Positions 1-7,899 of a DNA stretch of 64,000 nucleotides are shown here, in pieces. The notes beneath the pieces are model-generated. The model saw only the letters and a list, made by a program, of their open reading frames with translations. It did no database searches and was not told the DNA's origin. The translations under genes and the position numbers were made by a program. Numbering within the stretch: the stretch's first letter is position 1; every line of letters starts with the position of its first letter. Source of the stretch: Bacteroidales bacterium UBA1756 (GTDB taxonomy: Bacteria; Bacteroidota; Bacteroidia; Bacteroidales; WCHB1-69). The stretch spans positions 1-64,000 of the forward strand of contig DCHI01000031.1 of assembly GCA_002314795.1 (NCBI GenBank), written 5' to 3'.

Positions 1-283
1 CGTGCGGGTGCGTGGATTGAAACTGCCTGTAGCCCTCGTGGTCGTTGTCCAGTTTGGTCGCACCCCGTGCGGGTGCGTGGATTGAAACTGTAAACAGAGA
101 GGTTGATAGGATCGGTTGCTGTCGCACCCCGTGCGGGTGCGTGGATTGAAACTTCATTGCCGTGAGTCTCTTGATTTCCGCGTCAAGTCGCACCCCGTGC
201 GGGTGCGTGGATTGAAACGGTTGGTGTCGATGTAGATGGTATCGTGTTCAAGTCGCACCCCGTGCGGGTGCGTGGATTGAAAC
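1..283 (+). CRISPR. CRISPR array, type I-C-like repeats, trailing end
   Basis: Five copies of a 32-nt repeat that starts GTCGCACCCC and ends GGATTGAAAC: a partial copy at 1-23 cut by the window edge, and full identical copies at 57-88, 121-152, 187-218 and 252-283. Spacers lie at 24-56 (33 nt), 89-120 (32 nt), 153-186 (34 nt) and 219-251 (33 nt). The length, the inner GCACCC/GGGTGC palindrome and the ATTGAAAC 3' handle match known type I-C repeats. By that convention transcription runs left to right and this is the leader-distal end. The last repeat is not degenerate and no further repeat follows 283, so the sequence from 284 is either trailer or a spacer whose terminal repeat was lost. No cas gene is in the window. 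Confidence 0.97.
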
Positions 284-484
284 CTGAATGATGGTGCTGT
301 TGTTAATGGCCTTTTTTCTTTCCATCCCTTCCCCCAATTCACTCTCGCCATTTCCCGTTTTGCGGAAATCGCGTCCGCTTTTGTTCTAAATTATGCTCGT
401 TTGGCGAGGAAGATAATCATACAACCTATCTCCATTCCTTGCTTCTGTGCGGTTTTTTCAGTAAAAAATAATGAAGAAATGAAC

Positions 485-515
485 ATTGCTCATTGCAAAT
501 TGTTTCGTAACTTTG
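485..515 (+). promoter_or_regulatory. Bacteroidetes-type promoter of the tig-clpPX operon
   Basis: A TTG core at 486-488 (-33 element) is followed after 19 nt by TAACTTTG at 508-515, which fits the TAnnTTTG -7 element of the Bacteroidetes housekeeping sigma factor. It lies 35 nt upstream of the tig start codon and is the only good match in the gap between the CRISPR array and tig. Confidence 0.7.
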
Positions 516-550
516 CGCCCTCAAAATTTAAAACATAAATTTAACGATAA

Positions 551-2017
551 ATGAACATCTTAAAAGAAAAACAGAACGAACCAGTACAAGTCTTGAGCAT
601 CGAGATTTGTGAAGCAGATTACGCAGAAAAAGTTTTAAATGCACTGAAAAAACAACGCAGAACCGCTCAGGTTCCCGGTTTCCGTGTTGGCAATGCCCCA
701 ATGGCGCTCATTAAGAAAATGTATGAAAAGTCCCTCATCGCTGACGCCGTCAACGATCTGATGTATGAGGCACTCAATAACCACGTCCACGAAAACAAAC
801 TCGACATCCTCGGAGAACCCCTCCCGATCGATGATCGTACCATCGTTGATTTCGAACATCCTGAAAAGTTCGTCTTCACTTTCGAAATCGCTGTAAAACC
901 CGAATTTACCGTTGATTACGCCAAGGTTCCCTCCTTCACCCGCTACGAAGTGGCCGCCGCTGAAGAAGAAATCGACAACTATATTGAGGACCTTAGAAAA
1001 CGTCACGGCAAGTACTGCGCTCCCGAAGTCATTTCCGACGAGGATTTCGTTACCGTGGAATACGGCGAAAATAACAATGGAAACTTCTACGCCAACAGCT
1101 TGAATGACGAAGGTAAGAAACTTTTCATCGGTAAAAAAATGGGTGAAACCGTTTCAGTTGACGTCAACACCATTTTCGAAAACGATACCAAACTTGCAGA
1201 ATTTTTGAAAATTCCCGCTGAAACGTTGGACAAGAGCCAACCGAACGTTGTCGAAATGAAGGTTAGATATATCGGTCACCTCGAACCCGCCGAAATGAAC
1301 GACGAGTTCTTCCAGAAGATTTCCTCTGAAGATCACCCGATTGCTAACGAAGCAGAACTTCGTAAGGACGGTGCCGCTAAGATTGAGGCCGAATATGCCC
1401 AACACGTTGGTCAGAAGTTTATGAACGACGCCATCGAAGGTCTTGTCGCCAACACCGACATCTCTCTTCCCGCCGATTTTATGAAGAAGTTCATCCTTTC
1501 TGCACAAAAAGATATGACTGCAGAAAAATTGGAAGAAGAGTATCCCAAGTATGAAAAATCTTTCAAATGGGAATTGATTGAAAATCAGATTGTCCGTGAC
1601 AATAATATCAAGATTGATGAAGAAGCAGTTAAGAATTATATCCGCAACTTCTTCATTTCCAATTATTTCTCACAATTCAAAGTAGAAGAAATCGCTGACC
1701 GTCTTGACGCACTCGTTGCCGATACGATGAAGAACAAGGAAAGTTTGAAACAGATTTATGATCAACTTTTCGACCAGGAAATCGGTAACGTTTTGAGAAA
1801 CAACCTCAAAACTACGGTGAAACGTATCACTTTTGCTGAATTTGCTCAGGAATTGTATGGTATCAAACCGCAGACGGAAGAAAAGCCGAAAGCAAAACGT
1901 TCCTGCAAGAAAACCGCAGCCAAGGAAGAAAGTGCAGAAGAAACTCCTGCTGAATCAGAGGAAAAGCCGAAGAAAAAGGCAGCCCCCAAGAAAAAATCAA
2001 CCCCTAAAGCCGAATAA
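551..2017 (+). CDS. tig: Trigger factor, ribosome-associated chaperone
   Basis: Trigger factor binds the ribosome exit tunnel and shields nascent chains in the cytoplasm. The ribosome-docking signature GFRVGNAP is at residues 43-50. The N-terminal domain covers about 1-115, the PPIase-like domain about 150-240, and the C-terminal chaperone arms run to about 435. The final 45 or so residues are a low-complexity Lys/Ala/Glu/Pro tail with runs such as KPKKKAAPKKK. That makes 488 residues, longer than E. coli trigger factor (432). It is first in an operon: clpP starts 12 nt downstream and clpX follows, the common tig-clpP-clpX order. Identity is certain from sequence and context; the function of the tail is unknown. 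Confidence 0.95.
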   Translation: MNILKEKQNEPVQVLSIEICEADYAEKVLNALKKQRRTAQVPGFRVGNAPMALIKKMYEKSLIADAVNDLMYEALNNHVHENKLDILGEPLPIDDRTIVDFEHPEKFVFTFEIAVKPEFTVDYAKVPSFTRYEVAAAEEEIDNYIEDLRKRHGKYCAPEVISDEDFVTVEYGENNNGNFYANSLNDEGKKLFIGKKMGETVSVDVNTIFENDTKLAEFLKIPAETLDKSQPNVVEMKVRYIGHLEPAEMNDEFFQKISSEDHPIANEAELRKDGAAKIEAEYAQHVGQKFMNDAIEGLVANTDISLPADFMKKFILSAQKDMTAEKLEEEYPKYEKSFKWELIENQIVRDNNIKIDEEAVKNYIRNFFISNYFSQFKVEEIADRLDALVADTMKNKESLKQIYDQLFDQEIGNVLRNNLKTTVKRITFAEFAQELYGIKPQTEEKPKAKRSCKKTAAKEESAEETPAESEEKPKKKAAPKKKSTPKAE

Positions 2018-2029
2018 TTTATTTTCAGT

Positions 2030-2695
2030 ATGAACGATTTCAGAAACTTTGCCGTCAAGCACCACGGTATCTCCAGTCTTCACGTTGACAAATATATGTC
2101 CGTCGTGAACGATTATCTCACTCCTTATATCATCGAGGAACGCCCGATGAACATCACTCAGTTGGACGTGTTCTCCCGTTTGATGAAGGATCGTATCATT
2201 TTCCTCGGAGTTCCGATCGATGACGACGTGGCCAATATCATTCAGGCTCAGTTGCTTTTCCTTGAATCCCAGGATGCGGAACGCGACATCCAGATTTATC
2301 TTAACTCTCCTGGCGGTTATGTTCACGCCGGATTGGGAATCTATGACACGATGCAGTACATCCAGCCCGATGTTTCTACCATCTGCACCGGTATGGCAGC
2401 ATCGATGGCGGCGGTTCTTCTTTGTGCCGGCGCACAAGGCAAGCGTTTCGCACTTCCGCACTCCCGCGTGATGATTCATCAACCGCTCGGCGGCGCTCAA
2501 GGCCAGGCCTCTGATATTGAAATCGAAGCGAAAGAAATCCAGAAACTGAAAAAAGAACTTTATGAAATCATCTCCAAACACTCCGGCAAGGATTTTGACC
2601 AAGTGTGGAAGGACTGCGACCGCAATTATTGGATGATTGCCGCCGAAGCAAAAGAGTATGGTATGATTGACGAGGTTCTTGGAAGAACAAAATAG
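2030..2695 (+). CDS. clpP: ATP-dependent Clp protease proteolytic subunit
   Basis: Serine peptidase (family S14) that forms the tetradecameric degradation chamber fed by ClpX. The nucleophile Ser125 lies in GMAASMA and His150 in HSRVMIHQP. The third catalytic position normally reads D-R-D before an aromatic residue and the EAKEYGxID motif; here it reads D197-R198-N199, so the expected Asp is Asn (codon aat). Listeria ClpP1 is known to have Asn at this position. At 221 residues it has the usual length, with about 25 extra N-terminal residues as is common in Bacteroidetes. The stop codon sits 1 nt before the clpX start, so the two are probably translationally linked. Confidence 0.95.
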   Translation: MNDFRNFAVKHHGISSLHVDKYMSVVNDYLTPYIIEERPMNITQLDVFSRLMKDRIIFLGVPIDDDVANIIQAQLLFLESQDAERDIQIYLNSPGGYVHAGLGIYDTMQYIQPDVSTICTGMAASMAAVLLCAGAQGKRFALPHSRVMIHQPLGGAQGQASDIEIEAKEIQKLKKELYEIISKHSGKDFDQVWKDCDRNYWMIAAEAKEYGMIDEVLGRTK

Positions 2696-2696
2696 T

Positions 2697-3965
2697 ATGG
2701 CTAAACGTACGAAATCTGACAACTTTTGTAATTTTTGTGGCCGTCCAGAATCGGATGAAAATCCTCTGATTTATGGGCTTACGGGTGCCATTTGTGAAAA
2801 TTGTATCCGCACTGCCGCCGATTTAATTCGAGACGCCCAAAAGAAACGTCAGTTGGAAAGCAAGAAGAATTTTCAAGTTAAATTGCTTAAACCCAACGAA
2901 ATAAAGGAACGCCTTGACCAGTATGTCATCGGTCAGGACGAAGCCAAAAAGGTGATTTCCGTCGCTGTCTATAATCATTATAAAAGAATTATGTATGCGG
3001 GAAATCCTGAAAATGATGTTGAAATTGAAAAGTCAAACATCATTATGGTAGGGGATACGGGAACTGGTAAAACCTTGATTGCCAAGACGATTGCTAAAAT
3101 GTTGGAAGTTCCGTTCTGTATCGCTGACGCCACCGTCTTTACGGAGGCCGGTTATGTGGGCGAAGATGTGGAAAGTATTCTTACTCGCTTGCTCCAAGCA
3201 GCCGACTACGACGTGGCGAAGGCCGAACGCGGTATCGTTTTCATTGACGAAATTGATAAGATTGCCCGCAAAGGTGCTGACAATCCGTCCATTACGCGCG
3301 ACGTATCCGGTGAAGGCGTGCAGCAGTCTTTGCTGAAGTTGTTGGAAGGTTCCAAGGTAAATGTTCCCCCGCAAGGAGGACGCAAACACCCGGAACAGCA
3401 GTTCATTGAAGTGGATACGCAAAACATCCTGTTCATTGGAAGCGGTGCTTTCAACAATTTGGACAAGGTGATTTCTGAACGTATGAATACGAACGTGATT
3501 GGCTATAATGCAAAAAACCGCGTCATAGACAAGGACAATATGTTGCAATACGTTTCTGCACAAGACTTTAAGTCTTTCGGCTTGATTCCGGAACTGTGTG
3601 GCCGTTTCCCCGTCATCACCTACTTGAATGCGTTGGACGCGCCTGCACTGAAACGTATTCTTACGGAGCCGAAAAATGCACTCGTCAAGCAATATGTCAA
3701 GTTGTTTGATTTGGATGGAATCCAACTTGAATTTTCAGACGATGCCATCGATTACATTGTGGATAAGGCGGTTGAATTGAAATTGGGAGCACGTGGGCTG
3801 AGGTCCATCGTTGAAAAGATTATGACCAACGCGATGTACGAGTTCCCCAGTTCGCGCAAAAAGTCGATAACCATTACGAAAATGTATGCGCGTGAGCAAT
3901 TCGAACAGTCGATTTTCCGATTTTTAGAGGACCAAACTGAGCATTCCAATGCTGCTAATAATTAA
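2697..3965 (+). CDS. clpX: ClpX, ATPase subunit of the Clp protease
   Basis: AAA+ unfoldase that selects substrates and threads them into ClpP. A zinc-binding domain uses Cys11, Cys14, Cys33 and Cys36. Walker A GDTGTGKT is at 119-126 and Walker B VFIDEI at 181-186. The ClpP-docking loop reads IGY (in NVIGYNA) rather than the E. coli IGF. An upstream in-frame ATG at 2667 lies inside clpP; the ATG at 2697 is preferred because it directly follows the clpP stop and gives the standard MAKRTK...CxxC N-terminus. Length is 422 residues, normal for the family. The next gene starts 2 nt after the stop. Confidence 0.96.
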   Translation: MAKRTKSDNFCNFCGRPESDENPLIYGLTGAICENCIRTAADLIRDAQKKRQLESKKNFQVKLLKPNEIKERLDQYVIGQDEAKKVISVAVYNHYKRIMYAGNPENDVEIEKSNIIMVGDTGTGKTLIAKTIAKMLEVPFCIADATVFTEAGYVGEDVESILTRLLQAADYDVAKAERGIVFIDEIDKIARKGADNPSITRDVSGEGVQQSLLKLLEGSKVNVPPQGGRKHPEQQFIEVDTQNILFIGSGAFNNLDKVISERMNTNVIGYNAKNRVIDKDNMLQYVSAQDFKSFGLIPELCGRFPVITYLNALDAPALKRILTEPKNALVKQYVKLFDLDGIQLEFSDDAIDYIVDKAVELKLGARGLRSIVEKIMTNAMYEFPSSRKKSITITKMYAREQFEQSIFRFLEDQTEHSNAANN

Positions 3966-3967
3966 AT

Positions 3968-5650
3968 ATGAAAGTTAAAAGTTTCTTGTTAATGTTTGTT
4001 GCTGTTATGGTAACAAACATTTTGTTTTCTCAGAATGTGAGAATTGATGCTAAATTGCTTAACAATACAGCATCTAAGGTTGAACTTCGTTCCGCATACG
4101 ATACCGAAGCGCCCGTTTATGCCACGCTTGACATTAAGGGGGACGCGATTGCCGTTCGTGCCGAAATTCCGCAAACCGACCTCTTTGCCTTGGTTTTTGA
4201 CGAAAAGACAAAGTTCCTGTTGTGTCTCAGTCCCAATGAAAAAATCAAGTTGACGATTGATGTGGCAAATCCATTGCACGTTCCGCAAGTTTCTGGTTCA
4301 CAGTCAATTCTGTTTTCAAAGCAACTCACCGATTTGCTCCTTTCTCGTCAGGATTGTTTGGACAGTCTGAATAGGGAAGTGCAAAACAACAAGACGCAAA
4401 TCTATTTTTCATCTTTCGTTCCCTCATTCCGTACCTACATTCAGTCGGCGCAGGAAGCGGATGTTGACGTGGTCGCGGCCTTGGAACGCAATGACTCGTT
4501 GGTGAAACTCCTTGACCAGTGCGCTACGAATGGCGTCGTGAACAAAAAAATGGCCGATCAGTTTATGTACGAGTCAATCAAGCACCTCAAGTTGATGAAG
4601 AACTATTACGCAACGTTCACCAATCATCTCAGTACTGTGGCCGAAAATTTTGACATCAATGGCTTGGGAAAGGTGGATGGCTATACTGATTTCTACAAGG
4701 ATTTGTCTTTGTTTTCTTCTTCCATAAATGAACATAATGCTTTGATTAAAAACTTGATGCAAGATTATTGCGATAAAGTGGCCTCCTTGCTTTCTGCGTA
4801 TGATGACCAGTTTTATGATGGCAAGTTGGATGCTCCGAAAGCGAAATTGAATTTCTGCAATGAAATCGCTTCCATCGTTTTCCAATATGGTCCCGCGGCT
4901 TCAAAGAAGAAAAGTGATATTGAATCTAATTCCTTGTTAATGAAGACAATGGGAAACAAGATTGCTACGGATGCACAAAATAACATTGAAAAAATCGTTG
5001 CTTCCTATCAAAAACAGTTCAATGAAAAGAATGAGCAGATTGCTAATCAGTCCCGCAGTATGATGGTGGAACACAAGAGTGATTTGGCCTCTTTGATGTT
5101 TTTGGATAATTTTTCACAGGACAAGGCGTTGCAGTCGGAAGTGATTACGGCGCTTCACGAGGCCTATCCTGAACACGCCTTGGTTACAGAACGTTACAAT
5201 AAGATTAACAATCCTCAGTTCCGTACCTCCGAAGGAAGCATCGCCCCCGAATTGGAATTTTCAGACCCGACCGGAAAGGTTCGCAAACTTTCAGATTTGC
5301 GTGGCAAGGTCGTTCTGATTGATTTCTGGGCTTCTTGGTGTGGTCCGTGCCGTCGCGAAAATCCGCACGTCGTGGCTATGTACGCAAAGTACCACGACAA
5401 GGGCTTTGAGGTCTTCAGTGTCTCCTTGGATAATAACCGTGACAAGTGGATTGAGGCGATTGCCAAAGACAATCTGTCTTGGCCTAACCACGTCAGCGAC
5501 TTGAAAGGGTGGGGTTCGGCTGCGGCCAAACTGTATGGTGTCAATTCCATCCCTTGCACGTTCTTGATTGACCAGGAGGGACGTATCATTGCGAAAGGCC
5601 TTCGTGGTCAGCAGCTTACTGACGTTTTGGAACGTATTTTCGGTAAATAA
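3968..5650 (+). CDS. TlpA-family thioredoxin-like protein with DUF4369-like N-terminus
   Basis: Predicted periplasmic or membrane-bound thiol-disulfide protein. A signal peptide covers residues 1-21 (ends LFSQ). The N-terminal domain resembles the beta-rich DUF4369 module found in Bacteroidetes TlpA homologues. A mostly helical middle of about 300 residues follows, then an AhpC/TSA-thioredoxin domain from about residue 415. The redox motif WCGPC is at 457-461. It sits 2 nt behind clpX and 8 nt before the next gene, so it is very likely in the tig-clpPX operon. Substrates are unknown; reduction or quality control of envelope proteins is an inference. Confidence 0.85.
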   Translation: MKVKSFLLMFVAVMVTNILFSQNVRIDAKLLNNTASKVELRSAYDTEAPVYATLDIKGDAIAVRAEIPQTDLFALVFDEKTKFLLCLSPNEKIKLTIDVANPLHVPQVSGSQSILFSKQLTDLLLSRQDCLDSLNREVQNNKTQIYFSSFVPSFRTYIQSAQEADVDVVAALERNDSLVKLLDQCATNGVVNKKMADQFMYESIKHLKLMKNYYATFTNHLSTVAENFDINGLGKVDGYTDFYKDLSLFSSSINEHNALIKNLMQDYCDKVASLLSAYDDQFYDGKLDAPKAKLNFCNEIASIVFQYGPAASKKKSDIESNSLLMKTMGNKIATDAQNNIEKIVASYQKQFNEKNEQIANQSRSMMVEHKSDLASLMFLDNFSQDKALQSEVITALHEAYPEHALVTERYNKINNPQFRTSEGSIAPELEFSDPTGKVRKLSDLRGKVVLIDFWASWCGPCRRENPHVVAMYAKYHDKGFEVFSVSLDNNRDKWIEAIAKDNLSWPNHVSDLKGWGSAAAKLYGVNSIPCTFLIDQEGRIIAKGLRGQQLTDVLERIFGK

Positions 5651-5658
5651 TCCAATCT

Positions 5659-6438
5659 ATGAGAAAGGTTCTTCCCCTTCTTCTCCTTACCATCATCGGT
5701 TTCTCGCTAATGGCGCAGGATAGCGTCCGTGTGGTGGAAAAGGTGATGGGGGAGTGGTTGACGGCAGATCCCAACGGAAACATTTACCTTGTTGATGGTC
5801 AGCGTCTTATCAAGTGCGACGCGGACGGAAATCTCCTTTACACATACGATGATGCTTTTTATGGCGCCATTACTTCCATTGACGTTGACAACCCGATGAA
5901 AATTATGGTGTTCTACCGTGAGAGCGGGCGAATCGTTTTTTTGGATGAACGTCTGTCTCCGGTAACCGAGCCGTTGGATTTGTTTTCTCACGAATATTTG
6001 AATATCACCCTCGCCGCGTTTTCAACCGACAACTTGATCTGGTTGTATGACGAAACGCACAATGAGTTGCTTTGCGTGGATTTCTATTTGAAAGGAGTGT
6101 CTCGCAATCGTTTGACAATCAGTGATTTCAAGCCGAGTCAGCTATTGGCTTGTCAAGAAAAGTTCCTTTTGATGAACAATCCGGGGGATGGCGTCTATTT
6201 TTTTGATGGTTTTGGAACATTCGTGAAGCGTTTGCCATTTGTAGCGGAAGCGCTTTGCGGTTTTTATCGAAACAAACTCTGTTTTTTAACGGAAAACGAA
6301 TTGTGCCATTACGACCATCAACTAATGGAATTGGTTAAGACGCCGCGTCCGAAGGGGGCGATTTCTGTTGTGGAAACTTTATCGCATTTATACTATTTGG
6401 ATGAAAGTCAACGTTTAAACATCGTTTTTCGCAAATGA
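5659..6438 (+). CDS. Exported protein of unknown function, propeller-like
   Basis: 259 residues with a clear signal peptide (about 1-19, ending LMAQ). The body has short repeated beta-type stretches with Asp/Asn-Gly turns (DPNGNIYLVDG, DADGNLLYTYDD), which suggests a small beta-propeller or related all-beta fold. No catalytic motif or lipobox is seen. It sits between the TlpA-like gene and another exported protein; its stop overlaps the next start by 4 nt (ATGA), so the two are translationally coupled and probably act together in the envelope. I do not recognise a named family. Confidence 0.75.
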   Translation: MRKVLPLLLLTIIGFSLMAQDSVRVVEKVMGEWLTADPNGNIYLVDGQRLIKCDADGNLLYTYDDAFYGAITSIDVDNPMKIMVFYRESGRIVFLDERLSPVTEPLDLFSHEYLNITLAAFSTDNLIWLYDETHNELLCVDFYLKGVSRNRLTISDFKPSQLLACQEKFLLMNNPGDGVYFFDGFGTFVKRLPFVAEALCGFYRNKLCFLTENELCHYDHQLMELVKTPRPKGAISVVETLSHLYYLDESQRLNIVFRK

Positions 6439-7388
6439 AAAAGTTGACATTCATTCTATTCCTGTCTCTTTCGTTTTCTGCTTTTGGGCAGAAGAATTTC
6501 GATTTTCGTTTTTGGGAAGATTCGTTGGGTCGCTTGCGCGAGGAGGTGATGTCGGCTCCGCGCGAAATGGAACGTTATTCGTTGAATGAGGATTTTATGA
6601 ACCTGTTGGATCACGTTCTTAATCAGAAGAACTCCTTCAAGTTCGGTTGGGATTCTGTCAAGAATTTTTCGGTTCTGACTTCGCCCGACAAGCTGTTTAA
6701 AATATTTACTTGGTTTGTTCCGAAAGATGATTATACGGTAGAAAATTACGGTTTCATACAGGTTTATAACGAAGGTCGTAAAAAGTATGTGCTTTATCCA
6801 TTGGTAGATAAACGCGCCTCGATGGACTATCCGCGGACGAACATCGGAAATCACAACAAATGGTTCGGTGCTGTCTATTACAAACTTGTTCCGTTGAAAT
6901 CGAAGACGCGCACCTATTACACGCTGTTGGGCTGGAACGGGAACGATATGTTTACCAACCAGAAAGTGATTGAAGTATTGTACTTTAAGTCAGATATGTC
7001 ACCGGTTTTCGGAGCCAATATTTTTAAAAAATATCCGGAGAAATCCTATCGGATTATTTTTGATTATGCGAAGAACTCCGTTTTTACTTTAAAGTACGAA
7101 TACCAGTCGTACGATGTGAGCACGGGGCGGCGCGATCCGAAAACGCACAAGGTCATTTATGAAAGTGAGTCCAGTGATATGATTATCTTTGACTTCTTGG
7201 CCCCGTTGGACGATGCGATGGGGAATATCCCTTCGTTTATGTATCCGGAATCGAGTATGAGCCAGGGCTTTGTCCCAGACAACGGCAAGTGGCTCTTTAT
7301 CAATAGTGTAAAGGGGCGCAATCCGGACAAGGAAAGGCCGGCGTATCAACCGAAGGAGCGAGAGTTCTATCGGGTGTCGGGTTCGTAA
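6435..7388 (+). CDS. Exported protein of unknown function
   Basis: 317 residues with a signal peptide (about 1-18, ending SAFGQ). The mature protein is rich in Tyr, Phe and Lys, with stretches such as FTWFVPKDDYTVENYGF and a YYTLLGWNGND motif. It resembles conserved hypothetical proteins of Bacteroidetes, but I cannot name a family and see no catalytic signature. It is the last gene of the operon that starts at tig; a strong terminator hairpin lies about 20 nt after its stop. Confidence 0.7.
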   Translation: MKKLTFILFLSLSFSAFGQKNFDFRFWEDSLGRLREEVMSAPREMERYSLNEDFMNLLDHVLNQKNSFKFGWDSVKNFSVLTSPDKLFKIFTWFVPKDDYTVENYGFIQVYNEGRKKYVLYPLVDKRASMDYPRTNIGNHNKWFGAVYYKLVPLKSKTRTYYTLLGWNGNDMFTNQKVIEVLYFKSDMSPVFGANIFKKYPEKSYRIIFDYAKNSVFTLKYEYQSYDVSTGRRDPKTHKVIYESESSDMIIFDFLAPLDDAMGNIPSFMYPESSMSQGFVPDNGKWLFINSVKGRNPDKERPAYQPKEREFYRVSGS

Positions 7389-7406
7389 AAAAGAAAGCAA
7401 AAAAAT

Positions 7407-7438
7407 AAGGCCTCAAATCATTGTGATTTAAGGCCTTT
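7407..7438 (+). terminator. Intrinsic terminator at end of the tig operon
   Basis: Inverted repeat 7407-7420 / 7424-7437 (AAGGCCTCAAATCA against TGATTTAAGGCCTT, one mismatch, 3-nt loop) followed by a T-rich stretch. It is A-rich on the other side, so it could also stop transcription of the tRNA read in the opposite direction. Confidence 0.85.
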
Positions 7439-7452
7439 TCCTTTTCAATTTG

Positions 7453-7536
7453 TGCCCAAGACAAGAGTCGAACTTGCACGAGCTAACGCTCACCACCCCC
7501 TCAAAGTGGCGTGTCTACCAATTCCACCACCTGGGC
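7453..7536 (-). tRNA. tRNA-Leu (anticodon GAG)
   Basis: 84-nt class II tRNA on the minus strand. The acceptor stem GCCCAGG pairs with CTTGGGC, and A73 is the discriminator base. The anticodon loop TTGAGGG is closed by CCACT/GGTGG and gives anticodon GAG (reads CUC and CUU). A long variable arm is present, as expected for tRNA-Leu, and the T-arm has GTTCGAC. The 3' CCA is not encoded. Confidence 0.95.
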
Positions 7537-7550
7537 TCATTTTGAGGTTG

Positions 7551-7577
7551 CAAAAATACGCTTTTTTTAATTCGCAA
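7551..7577 (-). promoter_or_regulatory. Promoter of tRNA-Leu(GAG)
   Basis: On the minus strand TATTTTTG (plus coordinates 7551-7558) fits the TAnnTTTG -7 element and lies 14 nt before the tRNA 5' end. A TTG at 7575-7577 about 16 nt further upstream could be the -33 element. Confidence 0.55.
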
Positions 7578-7762
7578 CCCCCATTCTGAAAAAAAAATAT
7601 CGTTTGTTTTAAATGGTTGATTATTAGTCTGCTATATTCTTTTTCTGCATTGTCTGTTCGGTCGATTACGTCCATACTGCCTCGCATTGTCCTCTTTTTT
7701 GGAAGAAAATGAAGCAATCAGCCCCAAAATGCTTTGAAAAATCCACCTTATCCTACCCTTCC

Positions 7763-7830
7763 AAACTTTTATAAACTTTATAAACTTTATGAACTTTATG
7801 AACTTTATGAACTTTATGAACTTTACAAAC
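7763..7830. repeat. 9-nt tandem repeat, consensus AAACTTTAT
   Basis: Seven consecutive units: one 10-nt variant at 7763-7772, then AAACTTTAT twice, GAACTTTAT three times and GAACTTTAC, ending at 7826, with a partial unit to 7830. It lies in the 363-nt gap between the minus-strand tRNA-Leu and the plus-strand porin-like gene. Apart from this repeat and the two flanking promoters I see nothing in that gap. A close relative of this repeat lies at 56471-56537. Confidence 0.9.
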
Positions 7831-7834
7831 CAAA

Positions 7835-7864
7835 TTGCCAATCCATAGAAAAATCGTACCTTTG
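7835..7864 (+). promoter_or_regulatory. Promoter of the porin-like gene
   Basis: TTG at 7835-7837 and TACCTTTG at 7857-7864, separated by 19 nt, fit the Bacteroidetes -33/-7 pattern. The start codon is 35 nt downstream. The -33 element directly abuts the 9-nt tandem repeat. Confidence 0.7.
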
Positions 7865-7899
7865 CAGTCTCATTTGAAATTTGAAAAAGTAATTGTAAA

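Noticed and set aside
154..351. Minus-strand open frame over the CRISPR array
   Set aside because: It is made of repeat and spacer sequence; the repeated RTRTGCD-type peptide comes from the 32-nt repeat.
7490..7717. Minus-strand 75-residue frame across the tRNA-Leu
   Set aside because: Its C-terminal part is the translated tRNA and the rest has no start signal or similarity.
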